A stretch of 57,848 bases of DNA, taken from assembly GCA_020637195.1 (NCBI GenBank), contig JACJWK010000021.1:1-57848 (forward strand), given 5' to 3'. The notes under the pieces were generated by a model, which was not told the origin of the DNA, made no database searches, and saw only the letters and a list, made by a program, of their open reading frames with translations. This DNA is from Microthrixaceae bacterium. Lineage in GTDB: Bacteria; Actinomycetota; Acidimicrobiia; Acidimicrobiales; DATDAH01. A program made the position numbers and the translations under genes. Below, piece by piece: positions 35,055 to 42,467 of this stretch. The first letter of the stretch is position 1. Each line of letters opens with the position of its first letter.

Positions 35055-36691
35055 TGGTCCTCCTCGACGATGGAAAGGGCATGGGTGGGGCAGTACCGGA
35101 CCGCCAGCTCGGCGCGGGCGCGCTGGTCGTCGGGCGGGGTGGCGACCCTCAGCGTGACGTCGTCCTTGCCGGCGTCGAAGAGGTCGGGCGCCTCGCCCTC
35201 GCACACCCCGTGGCCCTGGCAGAGGTCGTGGTCCACGACGATCCGCCAGCGGCGGCCCGACTGGCCGGCGTGGGTGGCGGTGGTCGCGCGTCCGGCGGTC
35301 GGCGCGGGGTCGACGGCGGCCGTGCGCCGGCGGTAGGTGGCGCCGCAGGGCTGCTTGAGCTGCACGACCATCTTGGAGTGGTCGTTCTGGTAGGTCTCGG
35401 GCGGCTGGTTGGCCTCGAAGGTCCAGTCCCGCAACAGGATCGAGAAGATGGCCTTGAGCTGCATCATGGCGAACGCGGCGCCCACGCAGCGATGTCGTCC
35501 GGCGCCGAACGGGATCCAGTTCCAGGGGTTGTCCTTGTCGTCGTGACGCGGGTCGAGGTAGCGGCCCGGGTCGTAGGCGTCGGCGTGGGCGAACGCCTCG
35601 GGGAGCGTGTTCGACACGATCAGCGACGTGGCCACGATCCGGCCCGGTTCGACGACGTAGCCGCCCACCTCGAACGGGGTGTTCACGACCCGCATCAAGA
35701 TGATGAGGGGCGGGTGGAGCCGCAGGGCCTCCTTGATGGCGGCCTCGGTGACCGGCATGTCCCGCAACGCCTGGTAGGTGAGCTCCTCGCCGGACGCCCC
35801 GGCCTCCTCGGCGAGGCGGTCCTGCTCGGCCAGCACCCGCTCGTACCACTCGGGGTTGCGCAGCAGCTCGATGAGCGTCCAGGCCGCCGTGCCCGAGGTC
35901 GTGTGGTGCCCGGCGAACATCATCGAGATGAACATCCCGGTGACGATGTCGGCGGAGTACCGGGGCGTGCCGTCCTCCAGGGTCAGCGACATCAAGACGT
36001 CGACGAGGTCCTGGTCACCGTCGGGCGCGGTGCCGTCGCGCCGCGTCGCCATGATCGCGTCGATGCGCTCGACCAGCTCGGCGCGGGCGGCGTCACGCTT
36101 GCGGAAGGACTCGATGTCGAGGTAGGGGTCGACGTAGGCCATGGCGTCGGTGCCCTTCTCGAGGTCGTGGAAGAGGTGGGCGACCGAGCCGTCGAGCTGC
36201 TCGCGGAACTTCCGTCCGATGAGGCACGTGGACGACGTGTAGAGGGTGAGCTCGGCGAAGAAGTCGAGCAGGTCGATGTCGCCGCCCTCGTCGCCCCAGC
36301 CGGCGATCATCTCGTTGACCTCGCGGGCGATCTTCTCCGCGTGGCCCCGCATGTACTTGTCGCGCAGCGACTGGTTGTGCATGGCCTCCCGGCGCTGCTC
36401 GGGCGTGGCGTCGAACACCACGCCGGTGCCGAAGACGGGCGTCATGAACGGGTAGGCCGCGGCCATGTCGAGCTCGTCGTCGGAGGCCCGGAAGAACGTC
36501 TCGTTCGCCTCGGCCCCCGTGAGCAGGACCACCTCCTTGTCCGCGAAGCGCAGCGCGGCCACGTCGCCGCACTCCGCCCGCGCCCGCTTCATCAGGCCGA
36601 TCGGGTCGGTGCGCAGCTCCTCGAGGTGGCCGTTCTCCTCGTCGATGCCCGACACCTCGGGGATCTCGGTCGAGGGCTCGGTGACGGTCAT
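35051..36691 (-). CDS. CYP51-type sterol 14-alpha-demethylase fused to a 3Fe-4S ferredoxin
   Basis: 546 residues. Residues 1 to about 450 follow mycobacterial CYP51 closely: AYPFMTPVFGTGVVFDATPE, DLLDFFAELTLYTSSTCLIG, the CYP51-typical I-helix MMFAGHHTTSGTAAWTLIEL, LRLHPPLIILMRV, the heme-binding FGAGRHRCVGAAFA with the axial Cys near residue 401, and NDHSKMVVQL. After a linker rich in Ala, Thr and Pro (about 455-478) comes a ferredoxin domain: DHDLCQGHGVCEGEAPDLF and a final RYCPTHAL. The second cysteine of the usual CxxCxxC is His, as in 3Fe-4S ferredoxins. The fusion would deliver electrons within one chain. A GGAGAGGAA Shine-Dalgarno precedes ATG 36691. Substrate could be a sterol or another methylated polycycle. 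Confidence 0.93.
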   Translation of the reverse strand: MTVTEPSTEIPEVSGIDEENGHLEELRTDPIGLMKRARAECGDVAALRFADKEVVLLTGAEANETFFRASDDELDMAAAYPFMTPVFGTGVVFDATPEQRREAMHNQSLRDKYMRGHAEKIAREVNEMIAGWGDEGGDIDLLDFFAELTLYTSSTCLIGRKFREQLDGSVAHLFHDLEKGTDAMAYVDPYLDIESFRKRDAARAELVERIDAIMATRRDGTAPDGDQDLVDVLMSLTLEDGTPRYSADIVTGMFISMMFAGHHTTSGTAAWTLIELLRNPEWYERVLAEQDRLAEEAGASGEELTYQALRDMPVTEAAIKEALRLHPPLIILMRVVNTPFEVGGYVVEPGRIVATSLIVSNTLPEAFAHADAYDPGRYLDPRHDDKDNPWNWIPFGAGRHRCVGAAFAMMQLKAIFSILLRDWTFEANQPPETYQNDHSKMVVQLKQPCGATYRRRTAAVDPAPTAGRATTATHAGQSGRRWRIVVDHDLCQGHGVCEGEAPDLFDAGKDDVTLRVATPPDDQRARAELAVRYCPTHALSIVEEDQ

Positions 36692-36728
36692 GGGCGGTTC
36701 CTCTCCGGCAGGCTGGTCGAGGGGATGG

Positions 36729-38030
36729 TCACGCGACGTCCACGCGACGCAGCGGCCGCCGCCGGACGAACACGGTGGTGGTGCCGGTGCTGAAGCGTGC
36801 GACCCGCACGGAGGGCTGGTCCGGTGCCGGGGGCGCCTCGGCGTCGATGGTGACGTCGTAGGTCGCGGTGCGCCCGCCGCCGACCCGCTCCACCCGGGCG
36901 CGGGGGTTCACGCCCTGGACGATCGACGCCACGATCTCGGTCCCGTCGTCGGCCACGAGGCGCTCGCCGACGCTGAGCGGGTCGCCCTCGTCGAGCGACG
37001 GGCTGTCCCCGACCCGGAGGCGCACCCGGTCCGAGTCGACGACCTCGACGTCGGTGCCCAGGTAGTCGTCGAGCGAGAGCAGGTGGTGCAGCCGGGCCAC
37101 GTTGGCGATCGCGGCCGCGTCGTCGCCGACGCCGAGGGCCTCGGCCAGCCGCTCGCTCTCGACCCGGCCGATCCCGACCATCGTCTGGTGCGCGACCCGG
37201 GCCGCCTCGTCCGGCCCGAAGCGATCGAGGTTGTGGAGCCCGCCGGCCCGCATCAGCAGGTGCCCCTGGATCGCGAACTCCCGGCCGACGAGCGCCAGCG
37301 CCCGGTGCGAGAGGTCCTCGAGCTCGAAGTGGGGGTCGAAGGGTCCCGCGTAGTCCTCCCAGCCGCCGGGCTCGGCCGACGGCGGCGGGTCGTTGGGCAG
37401 CGCGGCCAGGTGCGAGCGCTCGACCACCTCGAGCATCGGGTGCTGGGCGACCTCGGGGTGCTCGGGGCGGATCCGCACCGTCCAGTGGCAGTGGGGGCCG
37501 CCCTTGGGCACGCCGGGTGGCCGGTGGAGGGGACGGATCCGGGCGCGAGGGTTGGTGGCGATCGCCGTCGCGTCGAAGGTGGGGTCCTCGATGTCGTGGC
37601 ACATGCCCTGCGTCATCTCGTCGCCCATGGGCAGCACGTCGAGCAGGGCGCCACAGGACCGGAGCCAGAACTCGCCGTCCTGCTCGTCGTGGAGCCGGAA
37701 GCCGACGTCCATGAACTGGTGGGGGAACCCGACGTCGAGCTGCAGGCCCTTGAAGATCGTCGACAGGCCCGTGCCCTCGTAGGCCATGAGCCGCTGCAGG
37801 CGCTGCGTGTAGAGCGGGCTCGCCGCCATCCACTCGACGACGGCGTACTCCCACGACTCCTCCATCGAGTGCCGCTCGAGGAAGGCCGGCACCGCCGCCC
37901 GGTCCTGGAGGTGCGCGGCCAGCATCACCTCGCGGGCGACGAGCGTCTGCGTGGCGCGGTCGAGGTGGTGCAGCGCCAGGCCCGGGACGTCGACCGTGCC
38001 GTCGCTCAGCAGCGTCACGGTCAACATCAT
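36729..38030 (-). CDS. Protein of unknown function, first gene of the CYP51-ferredoxin operon
   Basis: 433 residues; I do not recognise the family. The N-terminal part is alpha-helical (LALHHLDRATQTLVAREVMLA). The middle has LRSCGALLDVLPMGDEMTQGMCHDIEDPTF and PKGGPHCHWTVRI, whose cysteines and histidines could bind a metal or carry catalysis. A long second helical part (LMRAGGLHNLDRFGPDEAARVAHQTM) and a beta-rich C-terminal tail follow. No signal peptide or membrane segment is seen. It lies 37 bases upstream of the CYP51-ferredoxin gene in the same direction, so it is likely functionally linked. The ATG at 38030 is directly preceded by the TAGAG palindrome. Confidence 0.7.
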   Translation of the reverse strand: MMLTVTLLSDGTVDVPGLALHHLDRATQTLVAREVMLAAHLQDRAAVPAFLERHSMEESWEYAVVEWMAASPLYTQRLQRLMAYEGTGLSTIFKGLQLDVGFPHQFMDVGFRLHDEQDGEFWLRSCGALLDVLPMGDEMTQGMCHDIEDPTFDATAIATNPRARIRPLHRPPGVPKGGPHCHWTVRIRPEHPEVAQHPMLEVVERSHLAALPNDPPPSAEPGGWEDYAGPFDPHFELEDLSHRALALVGREFAIQGHLLMRAGGLHNLDRFGPDEAARVAHQTMVGIGRVESERLAEALGVGDDAAAIANVARLHHLLSLDDYLGTDVEVVDSDRVRLRVGDSPSLDEGDPLSVGERLVADDGTEIVASIVQGVNPRARVERVGGGRTATYDVTIDAEAPPAPDQPSVRVARFSTGTTTVFVRRRPLRRVDVA

Positions 38031-38041
38031 AGAGGTCTCTA
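38030..38041. promoter_or_regulatory. Candidate operator, palindrome TAGAG-2-CTCTA
   Basis: TAGAGGTCTCTA has 5-bp inverted arms around 2 bases and touches the ATG of the first gene of the CYP51 operon. It is unusually AT-rich for this sequence. A TetR regulator ends the same operon and is a natural binding candidate. There is no direct evidence of binding. Confidence 0.3.
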
Positions 38042-38139
38042 CGTGATTGTCGAGGGCCGCCCTCCCCCTCCCGGGTCCGACCCACCGGGCGCGAACGGGC
38101 GACCGGGCCGGTTCTCAGCGGGCTCTCACGTGGCCGTCG

Positions 38140-38145
38140 TAGACC
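38140..38145 (+). promoter_or_regulatory. Possible -10 element (TAGACC) for the response regulator
   Basis: TAGACC ends 7 bases before ATG 38152, the same spacing as the other leaderless genes, but lacks the final T of TAnnnT, so support is weak. Confidence 0.22.
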
Positions 38146-38151
38146 CCGGCC

Positions 38152-38847
38152 ATGATCACCGAACCGCGAGGCGGCGCCCGCGTGCTCGTCGCCGAGGACG
38201 ACCGGGGCGTGCAGGAGACGCTCGAGACCGCGCTGCGCTTCGAGGGCTACCGCGTCACCGCGGCGTCCGACGGGGCCGAGGCGCTCGCCTCGATGGCCGA
38301 GGCCGAGCACGACCTGCTCCTGCTCGACGTCGGCATGCCGCGGGTGGACGGGATCACCGTGTGCCGCCTGGCCCGCGACCGGGGGGTGCGCACCCCGATC
38401 CTCATGCTCACCGCCCGCCAGGAGGTCCGGGACCGGGTCGCCGGCCTCGACGCCGGCGCCGACGACTACCTGGCCAAGCCGTTCGCGCTCGACGAGCTGC
38501 TGGCCCGCACCCGGGCCCTCCTGCGGCGATCCGAGCACGGCGGGACGGAGCGCGTCGCCGCCGGCGACCTCGTGCTCGACGCCGCCCGCCGCACCGCCAC
38601 CCGGGGCGGGCGGCACCTCGACCTCACCAAGACCGAGTTCGACCTCCTCGAGCTGCTGATGCGCAACGCCGGCATCGTCCTCAGCCGCGAGGTGCTGTAC
38701 GACCGCATCTGGGGCTACGACTTCGACACGGGCTCGAAGTCCCTCGACGTCTACGTCGGCTACCTGCGCCGCAAGACCGAGGCGGCGGGCGAGCCGCGGG
38801 TCATCCAGACCGTCCGGGGCGTGGGCTACGCCCTCCGCGCGCCGTGA
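38152..38847 (+). CDS. OmpR/MprA-type response regulator
   Basis: 231 residues. Receiver domain with the acidic pair in VAEDD, the phospho-acceptor Asp59 in LLLLDVGMP, the Thr in MLTARQ and Lys in YLAKPF. A C-terminal winged helix (HLDLTKTEFDLLELLMRNAG, SLDVYVGYLRRK, TVRGVGYALR) is typical of OmpR/PhoB DNA-binding domains. Closest in style to MprA of actinobacteria. The kinase gene follows 28 bases later, so both form an operon. Targets are unknown. Confidence 0.93.
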   Translation: MITEPRGGARVLVAEDDRGVQETLETALRFEGYRVTAASDGAEALASMAEAEHDLLLLDVGMPRVDGITVCRLARDRGVRTPILMLTARQEVRDRVAGLDAGADDYLAKPFALDELLARTRALLRRSEHGGTERVAAGDLVLDAARRTATRGGRHLDLTKTEFDLLELLMRNAGIVLSREVLYDRIWGYDFDTGSKSLDVYVGYLRRKTEAAGEPRVIQTVRGVGYALRAP

Positions 38848-38875
38848 TGCCGGGCCCGGCGCGGGCGGTTCGGCC

Positions 38876-40285
38876 GTGAGCCTGCGCTGGAGGCTGGTCC
38901 TGATCCTCGGCGCCCTGGCCGTCGCCGCCGTCGGTGTGGCGAGCGTGGGGTCGTTCGCCTCGACCCGCGACGAGCTCCAGGACGAGATCGACGCCTTCCT
39001 CGTGCGCCGGGCCGACGAGCTGCTCGACGGTCGGCGCCGGCGACCGGTCGGCGGCGCCCGGAGCGGGCGGGGCCCGGGGACGACCGCCGTCCAGGGCCTC
39101 GGCGCCCCGTCCGACACCTCGGACCCGGACGCGGTCACCCAGACCGTCGACGCCACCGGCGCGGTCACCGGGACGTCGTCGACCGCCGTCGTCCTGCCGG
39201 TCAGCGCCGACGAGGCGGCCCTCGCCGCGTCCGGCGGCCAGGGGCGCATCCTGCGCGACGCCACGGTGGGCGGCGTCGACTACCGCATGATCACCGTCGC
39301 GCAGCCCGCCGGGGGCGCGCTCCAGGTCGCCCGCCCGCTGACCGAGGCCGACGACGTGCTCCACGGCGTGGCCGGTCGCCTGGTGCTGATGGGCCTGATG
39401 AGCGCCGCCGCCGCGGGCGTGGTGGGCTGGTTCTTCGCCCGGCGGGTCACCCGGCCCCTCCGCGAGCTGACCGCGGCGGCCGAGGGCCTCGCCACCACCC
39501 GGGACATGCCCTCGCCCGTGGTGGTCAAGGGCAGCGACGAGGTCGCGTCGCTGGCGAGGTCGTTCAACACCATGGTCGGCGCTCTCGAGACCTCGAAGCG
39601 CCAGCAGCGCCAGCTCGTCCTCGACGCCGGCCACGAGCTGCGCACCCCCCTCACCAGCCTGCGCATGAGCATCGACCTGCTCCAGCGGGGAGGGCGGCTC
39701 GACGACGACGAGCGCCAGCGCCTCCTCGACCGCGCCCAGGTGGAGCTGGTCGAGCTGACCGACCTCGTCACCGAGGTGATCGAGCTGGCCGCCGACCGCA
39801 TGGCGCCCGACGAGCCCGAGCAGGCCGTCGACCTCGCCGAGGTCGTGGCCGACGCCGCCGAGGCCGCCCGACGGCGCACGGGTCGAGCCGTCGACGTGTG
39901 GGCCGAGGACGCCGGCACGGTGTGGGGCCGGGCGTCGATGATCGACCGGGCCGTCGCCAACCTGCTGGGCAACGCCCACAAGTTCAGCCCCGACGGCGCC
40001 CCGATCGACGTGGTGGTGACCCGGGGCCGGATCGCCGTGCGCGACCGCGGTCCGGGGATCCCCGCCACGGAGCGGGGGCAGGTCTTCGACCGCTTCTACC
40101 GGACCGACACCGCCCGCGCCCTGCCGGGCTCGGGGCTCGGCCTCGCCATCGTCCGTCGCATCGTGGACGAGCACGGTGGGCGGGTGTGGGCCGCGGAGGC
40201 GCCCGGGGGCGGCGCCGAGGTCGGCTTCGCGCTGCCGCTCATGCCGGTCGGGACCCCCGCCGCCCTCGCGCCCGCCGGCGCCTGA
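38876..40285 (+). CDS. Membrane sensor histidine kinase (MprB-like)
   Basis: 469 residues from GTG 38876. Two membrane segments, about residues 3-25 (RLVLILGALAVAAVGVASVG) and 162-184 (LVLMGLMSAAAAGVVGWFFA), enclose an extracellular sensor of about 130 residues. A HAMP linker (RRVTRPLRELTAAAEGLA) follows, then the phosphorylated His in LDAGHELRTPLTSLRMSIDL, the N box NLLGNAHKFS, and the ATP-binding DRGPGIP and GSGLGLAIVRRIVDEHGG. All key residues are present. It should phosphorylate the upstream regulator. The signal sensed is unknown. The gene ends convergently with the transporter-FHA gene. Confidence 0.93.
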   Translation: MSLRWRLVLILGALAVAAVGVASVGSFASTRDELQDEIDAFLVRRADELLDGRRRRPVGGARSGRGPGTTAVQGLGAPSDTSDPDAVTQTVDATGAVTGTSSTAVVLPVSADEAALAASGGQGRILRDATVGGVDYRMITVAQPAGGALQVARPLTEADDVLHGVAGRLVLMGLMSAAAAGVVGWFFARRVTRPLRELTAAAEGLATTRDMPSPVVVKGSDEVASLARSFNTMVGALETSKRQQRQLVLDAGHELRTPLTSLRMSIDLLQRGGRLDDDERQRLLDRAQVELVELTDLVTEVIELAADRMAPDEPEQAVDLAEVVADAAEAARRRTGRAVDVWAEDAGTVWGRASMIDRAVANLLGNAHKFSPDGAPIDVVVTRGRIAVRDRGPGIPATERGQVFDRFYRTDTARALPGSGLGLAIVRRIVDEHGGRVWAAEAPGGGAEVGFALPLMPVGTPAALAPAGA

Positions 40286-40286
40286 G

Positions 40287-40301
40287 CGGGCCGACGGCCC
40301 C
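40287..40301. terminator. Hairpin between convergent genes
   Basis: GGGCC-GAC-GGCCC forms a GC-rich 5-bp stem-loop just after the histidine kinase stop and before the end of the transporter-FHA gene. No U-tract. Confidence 0.35.
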
Positions 40302-40332
40302 GACCTCCCGCCCGGGCGCACCGGCCGCACGG

Positions 40333-42030
40333 TCACCGGACGTGGAGGTGGTCGATCCGCAGCTGCCGGCCGCCACAGGCGAGCACCGCTCCCGACGCCA
40401 GCGTGACGGCCTCGCCGACGGGAAGCCGCGTCCAGGGGCCACCCCCCGGGGCCTGGAGCCACGTCCCGTTGCTCGATCCGAGGTCGGCGGCCCGGATGTC
40501 CCAGCCCCGGAGCGTGACCAGGAGGTGGGCGCGGGAGAGGGCGCCCGACTCGTCGTCGAGCACGAGGGGGACGGCGAGGCCCTCACCCACGAGGTGGTGC
40601 CGGGACGGATCACGGCCCACCAGCAGGTCCCGGCCCAACGGGTGCGAGCTCCCGTCGTCGGCGCACAGGACGCCCAGGTGGGGGCGCGGGCCCGTGGCGG
40701 CCGGGCCGACGGGCCCGTCGAGCCGGTGGCCCGAGCGGTGGCAGTAGCGCGCCTGCGGGTGGTTCAGCTGGCCCGATCGTGACCGCACGCCGGTCACGAT
40801 CGGTGCGGTCGGACGCTCCTGGTGGGCCATGTCGGCTCCTTCGGGTCGGGGGCGGTTCGGCCGGTGGCCCCGCGCGACGGCATCGCGGCGCCGCGGGGAC
40901 GGCGTGGGGGCGACCCACGCAAGGGCGGGCCCCACCGCCGGGGCGGCGAGGGGGCGGTCGGAGAGGTGCAGCTCGGGAAAGCGACGACGGTGGGCCGAGC
41001 GCAGGGCCTGCACCACCACGGCGCCGGCCGCGACCGCGAGCGCGGTGAGGCGGGGATCCGTGCGCACCCGCTCGAGGAAGAGCACCGTGGACAGCACCTC
41101 GACGCCGGCGAGGGTGATGACCACGCCGAGCAGCACCCGGTCGGTCGCCTTCGAGGCCAACCACGAGCCCACCGGCGCACCGATCGCCACCACGGGCGCG
41201 GCCGCCAGCCAGAGCGCCGGGAGGTCGACCCCGCCGTCCGCCGCCAGCAACTGCCCGTCCACGAGCCCGAGGCGCACGAGCCCGACCGCGGACACGATCG
41301 CCATGAGGACGACGCTCGTCGGAACCGCGACCGACGGACGGACGCCGAACCACAGGGTGAGGGCGAGGAACACGACCACGTCGGCACCCGAGCCGAGCAT
41401 CGCCGAGGCGACGCCGCCGAGGACGCCGGCGACGACGAGCACGCCCGTCGAGCCCGCTCCGGGCACCACGTCCTGGTGGGGCAGGGGCGTGCGGCGGATC
41501 GACACCATGAGGACGGCCAACGAGGCGACGACCACCGTGAAGGCGAGCTTCACGACGTCGTCGGGCACCACCGACGGGAGGTAGGGACCGTCGTCGGTCA
41601 ACCCGGCGACCGACCCCAGGAACGAGGCGCCGGCCGCCGGAGCGGCGACCCGCACGGCCCGCCAGGCCACGGGCAGGCGGCGCACCACGATCAGGACGGC
41701 GGCCGTGCCCATGCCGACGGTCTGGATCGACAGGGAGAACGTGCGGGCGGCGGCGGCCGGCACCTCGAGCACCTTGGTGAACACCGGGAAGGCCACCGCG
41801 CCGCCGCCCTGCGGCGTCGCGCCCGCGACGAGGCTGCCGAACACCATCGTGAGGGCGGCCACCGCGCCGTCGGCGACGCGACCCCAGGACCCCGACACGG
41901 TGACCGCGGCCGCCCAGACGGCGATGACCGCCACGGGCACGGCGACCACGGGCGGGCGGGGCCGGCGCCGGGAAGGCGACGGCGCCGCGGTCACCGCGGC
42001 GGGTGCGGGCGCGGCCCGTGCCCCGGTCAC
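40333..42030 (-). CDS. TauE/SafE-type transporter joined in frame to a cytosolic FHA domain
   Basis: 565 residues as read. Residues about 20-310 hold a TauE/SafE (TSUP) permease with eight or so hydrophobic helices and the two pseudo-repeat blocks ATPQGGGAVAFPVFTKVLEV and GVASAMLGSGADVVVFLAL; the family exports sulfite or organosulfonates. With no stop, the frame continues through a Pro/Arg-rich linker into an FHA domain (about 440-560) with LVGRDPSRHH, LSRAHL and DLGSSNGTWL, the residues that bind phosphothreonine. An internal ATG at 40830 has its own GAAGGAG Shine-Dalgarno, so a separate 165-residue FHA protein may also be made. The GTG 42030 overlaps the upstream stop (GTGA). A lost stop codon through sequence error is the alternative. 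Confidence 0.75.
   Translation of the reverse strand: MTGARAAPAPAAVTAAPSPSRRRPRPPVVAVPVAVIAVWAAAVTVSGSWGRVADGAVAALTMVFGSLVAGATPQGGGAVAFPVFTKVLEVPAAAARTFSLSIQTVGMGTAAVLIVVRRLPVAWRAVRVAAPAAGASFLGSVAGLTDDGPYLPSVVPDDVVKLAFTVVVASLAVLMVSIRRTPLPHQDVVPGAGSTGVLVVAGVLGGVASAMLGSGADVVVFLALTLWFGVRPSVAVPTSVVLMAIVSAVGLVRLGLVDGQLLAADGGVDLPALWLAAAPVVAIGAPVGSWLASKATDRVLLGVVITLAGVEVLSTVLFLERVRTDPRLTALAVAAGAVVVQALRSAHRRRFPELHLSDRPLAAPAVGPALAWVAPTPSPRRRDAVARGHRPNRPRPEGADMAHQERPTAPIVTGVRSRSGQLNHPQARYCHRSGHRLDGPVGPAATGPRPHLGVLCADDGSSHPLGRDLLVGRDPSRHHLVGEGLAVPLVLDDESGALSRAHLLVTLRGWDIRAADLGSSNGTWLQAPGGGPWTRLPVGEAVTLASGAVLACGGRQLRIDHLHVR
40836..40842 (-). promoter_or_regulatory. Internal Shine-Dalgarno (GAAGGAG) before the FHA domain
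   Basis: On the minus strand GAAGGAG lies 5 bases upstream of ATG 40830, inside the open transporter frame. It suggests independent translation of the FHA part (40333-40830), whether or not the fusion is also made. Confidence 0.55.
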
Positions 42031-42467
42031 CACCACCGCCCTCCCCGGAAGCGCCAGCGCACCAGCACGATGCGCAGCGGCCCGTTGGCGGCGGCCCAGA
42101 CGGCCAGCCAGGTCGTCGCGAACGAGAGCGCGAAGGACAGCGGCGCCACCGTGCCCACCGACCACGGCACCCCCCGCTGGAGGAGCAGGTACACCACGAT
42201 CCCCTCGGGGATGCCGGTCAGCAGCCCGAGCAGCGTGGGCCAGTCCTTCTCCCACCGGAGCTGCTGGACCAGGTGGTAGGCCAGCTCCCAGGCCACGCCG
42301 ACGACGGCCACGAGCAGGAGCGCGGTGAAGGTGACGCGGTACACCGACGCGACCGGCGGGTCGCCGGGCACCGGCAGCAGGGGCGTGTGCAGGGCGGTCC
42401 AGGCGACGCCCACGATGGCGATCAGCAACAGGCGCGTCTGGACCCGTCCCGCCAGGGTGGGGGTCAT
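42027..42467 (-). CDS. Small four-helix membrane protein of unknown function
   Basis: 146 residues from ATG 42467, which overlaps the oxidoreductase stop (ATGA) and has a GAAGGAG Shine-Dalgarno. Four hydrophobic segments are visible: RLLLIAIVGVAWTALHTPLL, VTFTALLLVAVVGVAWELAY, LLGLLTGIPEGIVVYLLL and SFALSFATTWLAVWAA. The chain ends in basic residues (VRWRFRGGRWW), suggesting a cytosolic C-terminus. No family is recognised. It sits between the FAD oxidoreductase and the transporter with overlaps on both sides, so it is probably part of the same membrane complex or pathway. Confidence 0.8.
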   Translation of the reverse strand: MTPTLAGRVQTRLLLIAIVGVAWTALHTPLLPVPGDPPVASVYRVTFTALLLVAVVGVAWELAYHLVQQLRWEKDWPTLLGLLTGIPEGIVVYLLLQRGVPWSVGTVAPLSFALSFATTWLAVWAAANGPLRIVLVRWRFRGGRWW

